A DNA stretch of 64,000 bases from Paenibacillus sp. FSL H7-0331 (GCF_001956045.1 NZ_MRTH01000001.1:186001-250000), one strand, 5' to 3'; counted from the stretch's first letter, positions 52,932 through 62,905 are shown. Program-made: numbers and translations. Notes: generated by a model from the sequence alone, not told the origin.

Positions 52932-53648
52932 TTACTTTGGCACCTCAAGCTTGTATCCGACGCCCCACACGGTTGTAATCATGGAAGCAGCTTCCGGCGA
53001 CACTTTATTCAACTTTTCACGCAGCCTCTTGACATGCGTGTCCACCGTTCTCAGATCCCCAAAAAATTCATAATTCCATACGTCCTTCAACAACTCTTCC
53101 CGTGAAAATACTTTGTCTGGCGATACCGCCAAGTAATGAAGGAGCTCGTACTCCTTGGGAGTCAGTGCAACCTCTTGTCCACCCGCGCTTACCCGATGCG
53201 CATCATGCTCAATGATGAGGTTAGGAAATACAATATTGTTGCTCGAATTAACTTCCTTGGATAAATAAGCCGTCACCGAGGATCTTCTCAGGATCGCTTT
53301 GACCCGATAAATCACCTCACGAGGACTAAACGGTTTCACGACATAGTCGTCTGCACCCATCTCAAAGCCTTGTACCCGGTTCGTTTCCTCACCCTTGGCC
53401 GTAAGCATAATGACCGGAGTTGATTTAACTTGCCGCAGTCTTGCACACACCTCGTTACCATCAATACCCGGCAGCATGACATCAAGCAATATTAAATCGT
53501 AATCGGTTTCAAGTGCTTTTTTCAAAGCCGTTTCGCCATCTTCCGCTTCATCGATAATGAAATTTTCTTTCTCCAGATACATGCGCAGCAAGCGGCGAAT
53601 CCGCTCTTCATCGTCGACTACCAAAATTGTCATTTTAACATCAGACAT
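52932..53648 (-). CDS. resD: Response regulator ResD
   Basis: OmpR-family regulator of aerobic and anaerobic respiration genes. 238 residues. Receiver: ILVVDDEERIRRLL, DLILLDVMLPGIDG (Asp), MLTAKGEE. C-terminal winged helix: LTPKEYELLHYLAVSPDKVF and RTVDTHVKRLREKL. ATG at 53648, GAGGG 11 nt upstream; the open frame continues to 53750 but has no site there. Co-transcribed with resE. Confidence 0.96.
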   Translation of the reverse strand: MSDVKMTILVVDDEERIRRLLRMYLEKENFIIDEAEDGETALKKALETDYDLILLDVMLPGIDGNEVCARLRQVKSTPVIMLTAKGEETNRVQGFEMGADDYVVKPFSPREVIYRVKAILRRSSVTAYLSKEVNSSNNIVFPNLIIEHDAHRVSAGGQEVALTPKEYELLHYLAVSPDKVFSREELLKDVWNYEFFGDLRTVDTHVKRLREKLNKVSPEAASMITTVWGVGYKLEVPK

Positions 53649-54019
53649 CGGCTTTTCAACCCTCTCTGTTCTATTGTTATATGTCCTTAATTGCGCGTCC
53701 TTCGCGGCTTGATTAATATTCTTTTTACTATGAAATGAGTTTACAAACATAGAGTTTTTTGAAGTTGGTTTACGTGAATTTTATTCATGCAGGTGTATGT
53801 AGGGAAAGGGAATGGTATGGAAAGTGTAACGGCCGCCTTTGAAGTTCAATTGGTTACCTCATAAAATAATATGCCTTTCACGGGGTCCCCGCAAAGTATT
53901 CGGAATTCGCTTCGAAGGCTTTTCTTCACTTTGTGGGGTGGAGCCGCGGTGGAATACCATCCCTTTCTCGGAATAACCGATAGCCTGAATGAAATCCACG
54001 GGTACTTTCAGAAAAACTT
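53649..54019. other. Gene-poor interval between resC and resD with a large stem-loop
   Basis: 370 bp without a supported gene. It contains CCCCGCAAAGT (53887-53897) and ACTTTGTGGGG (53928-53938) as arms of a stem with one G-U type pair, a GGGGTCCCC palindrome just before, and CTTCGAAG inside. No U run follows on the minus strand, so it is not a simple terminator. The resD promoter may lie here. Confidence 0.6.
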
Positions 54020-55267
54020 TTATGCTCCCGAATACGAATGCAATCCTGCGATAACCAGATTAACCCCAACCAGCGTGAACATAACGACCATAAAACCGAT
54101 CACGGCGAGCCAGGCTGAACGTTTACCCTGCCATCCTTTTGAAAACCGTAAATGCAAATATGCAGCGTAATACAAGAAGACGATCAGCGCCCATACTTCC
54201 TTGGGATCCCAGCCCCAGAATCGGCCCCATGCCTCAGCCGCCCAGATCATAGCAAAAATCAAAGCACCCAGTGTGAAAATCGGATAACCTATCGCAATCG
54301 CCCGATAGCTGATTTCATCAATGTCTTCAAGATCAATGCCTTTCAGCAATGGACTGATTGCAGCCCCTAACGGCTTACGGGCAATCAGACGAAGTAATCC
54401 ATAAAGAATCAAGCCTCCAGCAATGGACCAAACCACAGTATTGAGCTTGCGGCCGGCGTTCGATCCCTTCATCCATGATGGAGCCTCGAATGGCGCCTCA
54501 GTCATGCCAAGAAATGGCTTCATCTCCACCTGTTCCCCTTCAAAAGGCTTGAAGATCGGTGGCAGCACATAATCAACATTTTGCTTAATGGTCTGCTCCA
54601 CGCCATCCTTACCCATGTATAGCACATCGTTAGCGAATCTGGCATGATAGCCGGATGCATTAAAACCAAATATGGAAATGACAAAAGCAATGATCATGAC
54701 CAAGGAAAATATCGTAACCTCAACTCCACGCTGCTCCTTGCGATCACCTTTCTCCTTGCTATCAAAATTAACACAGCGCAGCAGATACATCAAACCAGCA
54801 GCAAAACCGACTGCAAAAAATGCTTCTCCAAATGCCGCTGTCGTGACATGAATCTTCAGCCAGTAGCTTTGCAGAGCCGGGATAAGCGGTTGTACGTCCT
54901 TGGGAAATACAGATGCGTAACCAATGATAATGATTCCGATCGGCACTGCAAATACCCCGAGCACAGGCGCACGATATATAAAGTACACCACGATAAAAGC
55001 AACAATGATCATCATTCCAAGAAATGTCATAAACTCATACATGTTGCTTGTAGGTATATGTCCCGCTTCATACCATCTTGTAAAGAAGAATCCCGCATGA
55101 CCGGCAAGTCCGATAATAGTGGCTCCTATCGCATAATTACCCCATTTTCGCGTATGCTCGATAGGATTATCCTGAGCCCACTTCCTGCCGAGGATGGCAA
55201 TAACGAACATCAGAAAAGCCAGGTTATAGACGATGAAACCGATTAGTAAAAACGAACTGCTTGTCAT
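54020..55267 (-). CDS. resC: Cytochrome c biogenesis protein ResC (CcsA)
   Basis: Membrane heme-handling subunit of system II cytochrome c maturation, partner of ResB. 415 residues, eight or so membrane segments. The tryptophan-rich heme motif AWGRFWGWDPKEVWALI is at about 343-359, with histidines near the flanking segments. Starts one base inside the end of resB (coupled). Confidence 0.95.
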   Translation of the reverse strand: MTSSSFLLIGFIVYNLAFLMFVIAILGRKWAQDNPIEHTRKWGNYAIGATIIGLAGHAGFFFTRWYEAGHIPTSNMYEFMTFLGMMIIVAFIVVYFIYRAPVLGVFAVPIGIIIIGYASVFPKDVQPLIPALQSYWLKIHVTTAAFGEAFFAVGFAAGLMYLLRCVNFDSKEKGDRKEQRGVEVTIFSLVMIIAFVISIFGFNASGYHARFANDVLYMGKDGVEQTIKQNVDYVLPPIFKPFEGEQVEMKPFLGMTEAPFEAPSWMKGSNAGRKLNTVVWSIAGGLILYGLLRLIARKPLGAAISPLLKGIDLEDIDEISYRAIAIGYPIFTLGALIFAMIWAAEAWGRFWGWDPKEVWALIVFLYYAAYLHLRFSKGWQGKRSAWLAVIGFMVVMFTLVGVNLVIAGLHSYSGA

Positions 55268-56943
55268 TATGTGACCACTCCTGTTTCCAACGATTTGGGA
55301 TCGGCTTCAATTCCCGATTTATGAAGAACCTGGGCGACTTCCTGACGAATGCCAAACCAGTTTTTGTTTGTATGAGCGCCAAGAGACAGCCGTCCGTCAT
55401 CGATTCGAAGCCAGATACGACGATGATGCCAGTAAAAGCCCATAACCAGCCCTATCATGGAAATCGCAGCCCCCACCCAAATATATGGCATTGCACGATC
55501 CACACGAATATTCAAATAACTGATGTATTCTGAAAACTGCACATCGGCCATAGAATTAACAGAAAGCTCCAGCTTGTTTCCAATTTCGCCATTGATGTCA
55601 TCCTGACGGAATGTAACCTTGTCTACCTGTCTTGGAAAGTAAAGGTAGGGCACACCCTCCGCTGCTACTTCCGGACCTGTAATCGAGAATATAAATGCCG
55701 GCATCTTGGGGTCCTTGGACTTGGTCATCGGAACCCCTTTTTCATCCAGTCCAAAATCCGGGAAATATGCTTTTACCTTTAAAGTATAAGGTCCAACCTG
55801 ATAGCTGTCTTGAGGCCTTGTCATCGACAAGTCCAGGCTGCCGTATGCAGTACCGGTTTGTTTGTCCTTGAGCGTAGGCTTTACGGAAATCAGCATCGGT
55901 GATTCCTTGAAGTCAAATTGGTAAGCCATTAATCCTTTATACTCAAGCGGTTCATTCACAATAATATTTTGACGGTGAACCTCCTCAAGCACAGGCTGCT
56001 TGAAAGGATCATCACAATCGGCTTTACATGTGTATAAGACCGCGTTCGTTTCGTATATTTTGGGTACTGCCTGATCCTTGGCACGAAATCCTTCAGACAT
56101 CTCATTCGCATCATAATATTCCAATGTGAATTTTTCATTTTTCAGGTAATACGACGTTTCAGGAATTTTGACAACTTGTCCCTCAGGAAAAGCGACATGC
56201 TGGTCCATATGCCAGCCTGGTATACTTCTCATCAGAATGGCCAGCAAAAAAATAATGAGTCCGATATGGTTGATATAAGGTCCCCAGCGGCTAAACCGAT
56301 TCTTTTCCGCCAGCAGTGCGGTACCTTCTGTATGTACTCGATAGTGCTTTTTCTTCAATTGCTCGGCAGCTTGTTGAACCCAGGCTTGCTCCTCTGCCTC
56401 TGAAGATGCGACCTTGTGAGGAAGATCACCGCTATAGGAAACCTTTTGACGTAAAATGAATTTAAGATGCTTTCGGATTTGCTGCTTGGATAGAGCTCTG
56501 TAAAGCGGCAGTACCCTATCTAGGCTGCAAACGACAAGCGAGGTTCCTATCATTAATAGGAGCCCGATAAACCACCAGGATTCAAAGGTATGCGACAATC
56601 CCAGTAAATAATAAATCTTCCCTAACGTCCCGTACGTATCTTCATAATAGGTCGAAGGGTCAAAATTAAGAAATGAATTTTCCTGCGGATAAATCGTGCC
56701 TACTGCTGAGCCCAGCAACGTAATGATGATCATATAGATTGCGATCTTAACGGAAGAGAAGAAATTCCATACCTTGTCAATTACATCCGGATTGGCTTTT
56801 TGGGAGCGTCTCGCCACTCCATCATAACGCATTTCAAGTGGCTCCGTGCCAGCCTCTTCATAGAGAGGCTTTCCACAGGCTTCGCAAAGTACGGTCCCGA
56901 CATGATTCAGGTGACCGCATTCACATTTTGTGTTTTGAATCAT
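55267..56943 (-). CDS. resB: Cytochrome c biogenesis protein ResB
   Basis: Works with ResC to present heme to apocytochrome c. 558 residues. N-terminal zinc-ribbon-like CECGHLNHVGTVLCEACG (Cys7, Cys9, Cys20, Cys23), as also in B. subtilis, then membrane segments (about 57-77, 118-140, 220-240 and 490-510) with a long extracytoplasmic loop. Between resA and resC. Confidence 0.95.
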   Translation of the reverse strand: MIQNTKCECGHLNHVGTVLCEACGKPLYEEAGTEPLEMRYDGVARRSQKANPDVIDKVWNFFSSVKIAIYMIIITLLGSAVGTIYPQENSFLNFDPSTYYEDTYGTLGKIYYLLGLSHTFESWWFIGLLLMIGTSLVVCSLDRVLPLYRALSKQQIRKHLKFILRQKVSYSGDLPHKVASSEAEEQAWVQQAAEQLKKKHYRVHTEGTALLAEKNRFSRWGPYINHIGLIIFLLAILMRSIPGWHMDQHVAFPEGQVVKIPETSYYLKNEKFTLEYYDANEMSEGFRAKDQAVPKIYETNAVLYTCKADCDDPFKQPVLEEVHRQNIIVNEPLEYKGLMAYQFDFKESPMLISVKPTLKDKQTGTAYGSLDLSMTRPQDSYQVGPYTLKVKAYFPDFGLDEKGVPMTKSKDPKMPAFIFSITGPEVAAEGVPYLYFPRQVDKVTFRQDDINGEIGNKLELSVNSMADVQFSEYISYLNIRVDRAMPYIWVGAAISMIGLVMGFYWHHRRIWLRIDDGRLSLGAHTNKNWFGIRQEVAQVLHKSGIEADPKSLETGVVT

Positions 56944-57004
56944 GGGGCGCCTCCTGAGCTTTCTTTCTTACTGTCTAGCAATGGGTTCTCATTGTAATGA
57001 TCAA

Positions 57005-57547
57005 TTATTTGGGAGCAGCTTGGGTTGAAGCTTTGATCGATTCAAGTGTCTTTTCAATAAAAGCCTCACTCATCTCCCCGACCATAATCTTGGCAATCTT
57101 GCCGTCTGGAGAGATAAAGAACGTTGTCGGATAATTGCTGACACCGTATCGCTTGCGCGTTGCTTCGTTGTCATCCAACAAAATCGGAAATGTGATTTTA
57201 TATTGGTCAACAAAGCTTTGCACGGTTATTTTACTTTCACCGAGATTTAAAGCAAGAAACTCTACATTTTGTGTGTCCCGCTTGTCAAATTGATGTTGAA
57301 TGGCAGGCATTTCTTCCTTACAAGGCGGACAGAAGGTGCCCCAAAAGTTAACCATCACCGTTTTCCCTTTATAATCAGACAGTGTATGTTTCTTACCATC
57401 CAATCCAGACAAAGTAAATTCAGGCGCCTTGGAGCCTTCGACCGGTCGTTTATCCGTGGCATACAAATTATTGAACAGCGTCAATGCACCGATCACTATG
57501 GCAATGGCAAAAATCGCCAACTGTATCCATCTTTTATTTTTGCCCAT
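57005..57547 (-). CDS. resA: Thiol-disulfide oxidoreductase ResA
   Basis: Reduces the CXXCH cysteines of apocytochrome c outside the membrane. 180 residues: one N-terminal anchor (9-27), thioredoxin fold, redox site FWGTFCPPCKEEMP (Cys-Pro-Pro-Cys, about 77) and cis-Pro in NYPTTFFI. First gene of resABC; 61 bp before resB. Confidence 0.95.
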   Translation of the reverse strand: MGKNKRWIQLAIFAIAIVIGALTLFNNLYATDKRPVEGSKAPEFTLSGLDGKKHTLSDYKGKTVMVNFWGTFCPPCKEEMPAIQHQFDKRDTQNVEFLALNLGESKITVQSFVDQYKITFPILLDDNEATRKRYGVSNYPTTFFISPDGKIAKIMVGEMSEAFIEKTLESIKASTQAAPK

Positions 57548-57618
57548 TGATGTTCACTCCAAACGGAAGCTAGTCAGTTTAGCTTTATTTTCATTATAGC
57601 TAACTTTAATGCCAACGC

Positions 57619-58365
57619 TTATTTGTCTTTTTGAATTTTATGTGTCCTTAGTGCTTCCTCGGTCAACTCTTTAATTTCTTTGGCTTCGAGATGGCGGAAT
57701 TTTCCCCGTGGAACTCCAGTCAAAGCTATAGGTCCGAATTGTACACGCTTGAGCTTGATTAAAGGAAATTGGATGGCATCGAACATACGGCGAACCTGGC
57801 GGTTACGTCCTTCATAAATAGTAATGGAAACAATAGTTTCCTTTTTAGCCGGATCAATATCGTAATAATCCACTTCTGCAGGAGCCGTCATCCCATCTTC
57901 GAGCTCGATTCCATCACGCAGCTTGTCCAATAACGAACCATGTGGAACCCCTTTTACCGTGGCATGGTAAGTACGCGGCACATGATGCCTTGGATGCGTA
58001 AGCAAATTGGCAAATTCTCCATCATTGGTCAGCAGCAGCAAGCCCTCAGTATCATAGTCAAGCCGACCTACCGGGTAAATCCGTTCCTTGATATCCTCCA
58101 GAAAGTCGGTTACGATTTTCCGTCCGCCCGGGTCCGAAGCACTCGTAATAACCCCTTTTGGCTTATTAAATAGCACGTATACTTTTTTCTCCTGTCTGAT
58201 CTTGCGGCCATCTACGGTAATCACATCTTTGCTGGCGTCAACCTTAACTCCAAGCGTTGTCACAACCTCATCGTTAACCTGAACACGTCCAGCCGATATC
58301 AATTCCTCACACTTACGACGGGAGGCTACTCCCGCTTCTGCCAATACTTTTTGTAATCGTTCCAT
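57619..58365 (-). CDS. rluB: 23S rRNA pseudouridine synthase RluB
   Basis: Makes a pseudouridine in 23S rRNA. 248 residues. N-terminal S4 RNA-binding domain (MERLQKVLAEAGVASRRKCE) and catalytic Asp in VGRLDYDTEGLLLLTNDG (about 103). C-terminal YEGRNRQVRRMFDAI. Between resA and spmB, as in B. subtilis. Confidence 0.95.
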   Translation of the reverse strand: MERLQKVLAEAGVASRRKCEELISAGRVQVNDEVVTTLGVKVDASKDVITVDGRKIRQEKKVYVLFNKPKGVITSASDPGGRKIVTDFLEDIKERIYPVGRLDYDTEGLLLLTNDGEFANLLTHPRHHVPRTYHATVKGVPHGSLLDKLRDGIELEDGMTAPAEVDYYDIDPAKKETIVSITIYEGRNRQVRRMFDAIQFPLIKLKRVQFGPIALTGVPRGKFRHLEAKEIKELTEEALRTHKIQKDK

Positions 58366-58446
58366 TAGTCTCCATTCACCTCAAACCTAATGATACTCAT
58401 CCTACAGAGAAATCACAAGTTGCTCAGGCGAAAATCTGTGTCAGTT

Positions 58447-58980
58447 CTAAGCAAATACCAGATAACAAATAAAAATGGAAGCAGCGAAACCGACTGCATC
58501 CGAGATCAATCCCACTTTTAGCGCATAGCTTGCCTTACGGATGCCTATCGCTCCAAAGTAGACAGTAATCACATACATCGTAGTATCGGTGCTCCCCTGA
58601 ATCGTGGATGCTATACGTCCGACCATGGAATCGGGGCCAAACTGCTGCAGCAGATCGGTGGTAAAGGCGAGTGATCCTGCCCCCGTAATCGGACGTAAAA
58701 TAGCCAGCGGCAGCACCTCGCTTGGAATACCTATCATTTCGCAAAAGGGTTTCACCCAATTGGTCATCAGCTCCATGGCACCCGAAGCTCTGAATATGCT
58801 GATTGCTACCATCATGCCTACCAAATGCGGGATGATTCTGATCGCGGTATCAAAGCCATCCTTAGCCCCGTCCACAAAGGATTCGTAAACGGGTACCTTA
58901 CGATACAAGGCATAGAGGGGTATAAAAACAATGATCATTGGAATCGCCCAGGCTGATATCAGATTAACGAAGGCGTACAT
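58447..58980 (-). CDS. spmB: Spore maturation protein SpmB
   Basis: Membrane protein of spore-core dehydration. 177 residues, five hydrophobic segments; nucleoside-transporter-gate-like segments AIRIIPHLVGMMVAISIF and PITGAGSLAFTTDLLQQFG. Partner of SpmA, 34 bp away. Confidence 0.93.
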   Translation of the reverse strand: MYAFVNLISAWAIPMIIVFIPLYALYRKVPVYESFVDGAKDGFDTAIRIIPHLVGMMVAISIFRASGAMELMTNWVKPFCEMIGIPSEVLPLAILRPITGAGSLAFTTDLLQQFGPDSMVGRIASTIQGSTDTTMYVITVYFGAIGIRKASYALKVGLISDAVGFAASIFICYLVFA

Positions 58981-59014
58981 AACGGAATCATCCCTTCCCT
59001 ATCGGTTGTTAACA

Positions 59015-59602
59015 TTAGTGCTGTATAGAGTTACGTGCGCGGTACCATCTATCTACAAAAATAGCCGCGAGGGTTGACACAAAAGTAGCCATTAAGGTTG
59101 TCCCGACAATCTCGGCCGGGTTTAAGGAATTGAAGTTCATTCTGATCGCGATCAGTGTTGTCGGGATCAAGGTAATGCTCGCCGTATTCAGAGCCAGTAG
59201 TGTGCACATAGCCGGACTCGCTGTCTCTTTATTGCTGTTCAGCAGCTGCAGCTCTTGCATCGCTTTGATCCCCATGGGAGTTGCCGCATTACCCAAGCCC
59301 AAAATATTTGCCCCCATATTGGACATGATGTAGCCCAGAGCCGGATGGTCCTTAGGTACACTTGGAAACAGGAACCGAACGATCGGACGCAGCAAAGAAG
59401 CCAGCAGCTTCAGTAATCCCGCATCCTCGGCAATACGCATGATCCCAAGCCAGAATACCATGATACTAATCAAACCAAAGCATACGGTGACCCCGCTTTT
59501 CGCGCCATCAAAGGTCGCCTGTGTAACCAGTTCGATATTCCCTTGCGCCGCGGCGACGCCAACACCAGCAACAATAAAAAATAACCAGATAAAATTTACC
59601 AT
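59015..59602 (-). CDS. spmA: Spore maturation protein SpmA
   Basis: 195 residues, membrane protein; the gate-like segments GLISIMVFWLGIMRIAEDAG and YIMSNMGANILGLGNAATPM are typical. In B. subtilis the dacB-spmA-spmB operon is made late in sporulation under sigma-E control; gene order here is the same. Confidence 0.93.
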   Translation of the reverse strand: MVNFIWLFFIVAGVGVAAAQGNIELVTQATFDGAKSGVTVCFGLISIMVFWLGIMRIAEDAGLLKLLASLLRPIVRFLFPSVPKDHPALGYIMSNMGANILGLGNAATPMGIKAMQELQLLNSNKETASPAMCTLLALNTASITLIPTTLIAIRMNFNSLNPAEIVGTTLMATFVSTLAAIFVDRWYRARNSIQH

Positions 59603-59653
59603 AGGTCAACTCCCATCTCGGATGATTATCCAACAGTATCCGTTAGACAATGA

Positions 59654-60826
59654 TTACCCAACACGTCCCGTAAATAGGGTACGGACTATAAATTGAACGA
59701 TAAACAGCCATTTATCTGCGTATGAGGCTGTATCCGACTGCGACTGATCAAACGAAAATGCAGAACGTTCCTTCAGCTTCAATCTCGGGCTATCCTTCGG
59801 GAACAATGGAACACCTCCGATTTCCTGTCCGTTTAATGTATAAACCAGCCTGCCCACATCACCCAGACGGAAGCTTGCCGAATTGGCATCATTTAACTCC
59901 ACCCGATACGAATAATGTCCCTGCTCTGATTCCTGTGTTGGATACAGGAACTCTTTACCTGCTACCCACTCTGTCCCTTCGATCCCATCACCCTTATTAA
60001 CTAAAGGCAGCAGCGGATAGTTGGCGAAGCCGTAGTCCAGCAGCTTGGCATGATCAGCCCAATCATCCCCATCATTCAAGGTGACCACTGCCAGCTGCTG
60101 TCCGCCGCGTGTTGCCGAAGAAACCAAACACCGCATAGCCAGCTTGGTATAGCCTGTTTTCACCCCATCGGCACCATCGTAGAGCTGCAGCATTTTGTTT
60201 TTATTCAACCATGTGTAATCCCATGCTTCATTTGGATTGGGCGCTTTCTTAAGCTTGGTTTTTACAATTTCCTGAAATTGCGGATTGCGCAGGGAATATG
60301 CGGCCAATTTGGCCATATCATTTGCGGTTGAATAGTGCCCAGCCTCATCCAATCCAGATGGATTCTTGAACGAAGAATGCTCCATCCCGATCATTCGTGC
60401 TTTCTCATTCATCAAATACGCAAAGCCCTCAACAGTACCTCCAACATGCTCGGCAATCGCCGTTGCCGCATCGTTGCCTGAACGCAGCATCATCCCATAC
60501 AACAAATGGTGCAGGCTCATTTCTTCATTAAGCTTCAAATAAATCGAAGAACCTTCCTTTCCAAAAGCATTCTTGCCCACCTTCACTGAATCCGACAGCT
60601 TCCCCTGTTCCACAGCTACAATCGCCGTCATGATTTTAGTCAAACTGGCGATACGCATCTGCTTGTCGCCCTGTTTGCTGTACAATACCCGCCCCGAGCG
60701 TACATCAATTAAGGCAGCCGTTTCCGCATGGGTTGAAATCGCTGGAGCGGCTTGCAGCACTGGTGATGGGGCCCATATCGTTACTAGCAGCACCGGCAAC
60801 AATAAGAGCACAACGTTTTTTTTCAT
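59654..60826 (-). CDS. dacB: D-alanyl-D-alanine carboxypeptidase (sporulation type, DacB)
   Basis: Trims peptide side chains of cortex peptidoglycan. About 390 residues with signal peptide (1-26). Catalytic SLTK (SxxK), SGN (SxN) and KTG boxes are intact, followed by a C-terminal beta-domain and a hydrophobic segment (DKWLFIVQFIV). ATG at 60826 with GGAGG 8 nt upstream. It begins the dacB-spmA-spmB set. Confidence 0.93.
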   Translation of the reverse strand: MKKNVVLLLLPVLLVTIWAPSPVLQAAPAISTHAETAALIDVRSGRVLYSKQGDKQMRIASLTKIMTAIVAVEQGKLSDSVKVGKNAFGKEGSSIYLKLNEEMSLHHLLYGMMLRSGNDAATAIAEHVGGTVEGFAYLMNEKARMIGMEHSSFKNPSGLDEAGHYSTANDMAKLAAYSLRNPQFQEIVKTKLKKAPNPNEAWDYTWLNKNKMLQLYDGADGVKTGYTKLAMRCLVSSATRGGQQLAVVTLNDGDDWADHAKLLDYGFANYPLLPLVNKGDGIEGTEWVAGKEFLYPTQESEQGHYSYRVELNDANSASFRLGDVGRLVYTLNGQEIGGVPLFPKDSPRLKLKERSAFSFDQSQSDTASYADKWLFIVQFIVRTLFTGRVG

Positions 60827-60950
60827 AAAAGGGTCCTCCTGCCAACATAGGTTCAATTATGGACATACCGATCTTGTACATGTATATGCGGGTCCTGTCC
60901 CATTATATGTCCTCTTCGAAAGCCACAACTCCCTGTCATTTGCGGAGCGC

Positions 60951-60985
60951 AAAAAAGACCCTCAGGACTTTGCAGGTCCTTAAGG
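60951..60985 (-). terminator. Probable terminator after the HD-GYP gene
   Basis: GGACC ... GGGTC imperfect stem on the minus strand followed by six U residues (60956-60951). Confidence 0.6.
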
Positions 60986-61016
60986 ATCTTAGTTGACTAC
61001 GGAATAATAGCAGTAT

Positions 61017-62123
61017 TCATGGCATCTCTACTTCACTAACAAATACGGTTAGCTGCTTCGATAAATCTACCTCATAGGGCTGTGTAATCTTCTCTCCATC
61101 CGCACCCTCCATGATGCGAATAGTAGGTCGCTGCGGGATTGCAGGATTAATAACAACAACAACCCCCTTCTCGCCTGTGCTCAGCTTGACACTGAGTCCA
61201 AGCGGATAAATAGCCACGTTATCCCGAAATAAGGCAACCTTCTTATAATCATATAAAGTCTCCACACCCGAGAACAAAATTTCCATCGCCTGATGCGGCA
61301 GCATAGCCAATCGATACGGACGATGTGTGGTCATGGCATCATAGCTGTCTATGATGGCGATCAGCTTGGCGTAATCATGAATCTCATTGCCTTTAATTCC
61401 TCTTGGATAACCACTGCCATTCTCCCGCTCATGGTGCTGGAACGCACAGTGAGCAGCCAGTAAAGGCATGTTGGGCTCGTCTTTTAGAAGCCGATATCCG
61501 AGCTCCGCATGCATCTTGACCGCGGCAAATTCCTCTGGTGACAGCTTACCCGGCTTTTTAATAATATCCTGATTAATTTGCGTTTTACCGATATCATGAA
61601 GTAGTGCACCCATACCAAGTACAGCAATTTCTTCACGATTGTAACCGTTAGCCATTCCAAGCATCGTCGCGTAAATACATACGTTAAGCGAATGGTTGAA
61701 TACATAATTATTCAGAACATTCATATTTAACAGCATGATGTGCGTACCTTCACGCGAATCCAAATCCTGCATGATCATTTTGATCACATTGCCAAATGCT
61801 CTGCCCATAAACGCATTTTTCGAAAATTTACTTTTGCTGTTCTCTTCCATGGCTTTTCTGAATTGGGTTTTGATTTCGGCCAAGGCCTTCATTTTCGTTT
61901 CTTGACTTATCGCGTCTTCAACTTCGATATCATCGGTATCCCTGTCTTGAATGTAAACAAAGTCGACTCCAAATTGCTGCAGCCGATTAATTAAAGCTTG
62001 GGTCAGCTCAACACGTTCATTTAATAAAACAAGCCCGTCTTCATTATAAATACATTTAGCAAGCTTCATTCCCGGACTACAAGACCGTGTAGGCAATAAC
62101 CGCACCAAGAAAACCTCTTTCAT
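61017..62123 (-). CDS. HD-GYP domain protein (probable c-di-GMP phosphodiesterase)
   Basis: About 368 residues. N-terminal region (1-115) without a named domain, then the HD-GYP domain: LLHDIGKTQINQDIIKKPG, HHERENGSGYPRGIKG and AIIDSYDAMTTHRPYR. The HD and GYP residues are intact, so c-di-GMP hydrolysis is expected. ATG at 62123. No output partner nearby; the c-di-GMP receptor ypfA at 40056 is in the same window. Confidence 0.9.
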   Translation of the reverse strand: MKEVFLVRLLPTRSCSPGMKLAKCIYNEDGLVLLNERVELTQALINRLQQFGVDFVYIQDRDTDDIEVEDAISQETKMKALAEIKTQFRKAMEENSKSKFSKNAFMGRAFGNVIKMIMQDLDSREGTHIMLLNMNVLNNYVFNHSLNVCIYATMLGMANGYNREEIAVLGMGALLHDIGKTQINQDIIKKPGKLSPEEFAAVKMHAELGYRLLKDEPNMPLLAAHCAFQHHERENGSGYPRGIKGNEIHDYAKLIAIIDSYDAMTTHRPYRLAMLPHQAMEILFSGVETLYDYKKVALFRDNVAIYPLGLSVKLSTGEKGVVVVINPAIPQRPTIRIMEGADGEKITQPYEVDLSKQLTVFVSEVEMP

Positions 62124-62216
62124 CAAATTCTCTCAAAATTTTCATTAAATCCAGATAAAATAAATATAAAAGAAACCTGCAAAAAGAGCAATCTATTTTC
62201 CTTAATAAATAGGTAA

Positions 62217-62243
62217 AGCTGCCCATCATTACGATGAGCAGCT
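62217..62243. terminator. Stem-loop after ytfJ
   Basis: AGCTGCCCATC and GATGAGCAGCT, loop ATTAC; perfect except one mismatch. Short U tract; may stop ytfJ transcription. Confidence 0.55.
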
Positions 62244-62296
62244 CTTTATAGATCTTGGTATAAGGCTGTGGACCTGCTAAATTAATAAAGCAAACT

Positions 62297-62800
62297 TTAG
62301 ACAATATAATTTGGATTGTCTGATGGATTCGTTACACTTATCGTTCCGCTTCCAGCTTGATTATGGGTAGTGGAATTCAGTCCACCTTTCATCATGCTTT
62401 GAATACGATCGACAACACTCGGTGCTGCATCAATCAGTCTTTCCAGCAAATGCGTTTGATTGTCCAATGGAACAATCTTGACACCTTGTTTACCTACGAC
62501 CAGAAAAGCAATAGGTGTGATTGATACGCCTCCACCGCTACCTCCGCCAAAAGGAAGTGAAACCTGAGCATTCGCTCCATCGTGACGGCCCGCTCCTGAA
62601 GAATTACCCGATGCGGAATCTTCTTGACCGAATTCGCTGCCACCTGCCGCGAAGCCAAAACCGACTTTTGAAATCGGCATAATCACACTACCATCGGGAG
62701 TTTCCACCGGATCCCCCACGATTGTGTTGACATCGACCATTTCCTTGATGTTTTCCATTGCCGTCTTCATAAGACCTTGTATGGGATGCTCTGTCATCAT
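62297..62800 (-). CDS. ytfJ: Sporulation protein YtfJ (GerW family)
   Basis: About 167 residues. Family block NTIVGDPVETPDGSVIMPIS and VGFGFAAGGSEFG, followed by a Gly/Ser-rich loop (QEDSASGNSSGAGRHDG) and FGGGSGGGVSITPIAFLVVG. ATG at 62800 (first of two), GGAGG 8 nt upstream; the frame extending to 62851 has none. Involved in spore resistance/germination in Bacillus; mechanism unknown. Confidence 0.92.
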   Translation of the reverse strand: MMTEHPIQGLMKTAMENIKEMVDVNTIVGDPVETPDGSVIMPISKVGFGFAAGGSEFGQEDSASGNSSGAGRHDGANAQVSLPFGGGSGGGVSITPIAFLVVGKQGVKIVPLDNQTHLLERLIDAAPSVVDRIQSMMKGGLNSTTHNQAGSGTISVTNPSDNPNYIV

Positions 62801-62905
62801 TGGTTGTGCCTCCTTGTTGTGTACTGGATTCCTCAAACATAAGGAAATCAACGCAAGTATAGCTTAACCGAAAAGCGGTATTACTATGTAAAGCAAACTT
62901 GCCCT

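Noticed and set aside
53871..54170. 99-codon plus-strand frame across the res intergenic stem-loop
   Set aside because: Overlaps the end of resC on the other strand and consists of the repeat structure; no ribosome site.
54644..55246. 200-codon plus-strand frame over resC
   Set aside because: Antisense to membrane segments; no ribosome site and lysine/histidine-rich nonsense.
62077..62304. 75-codon minus-strand frame between ytfJ and the HD-GYP gene
   Set aside because: Overlaps the HD-GYP start and a terminator stem-loop; no ribosome site.
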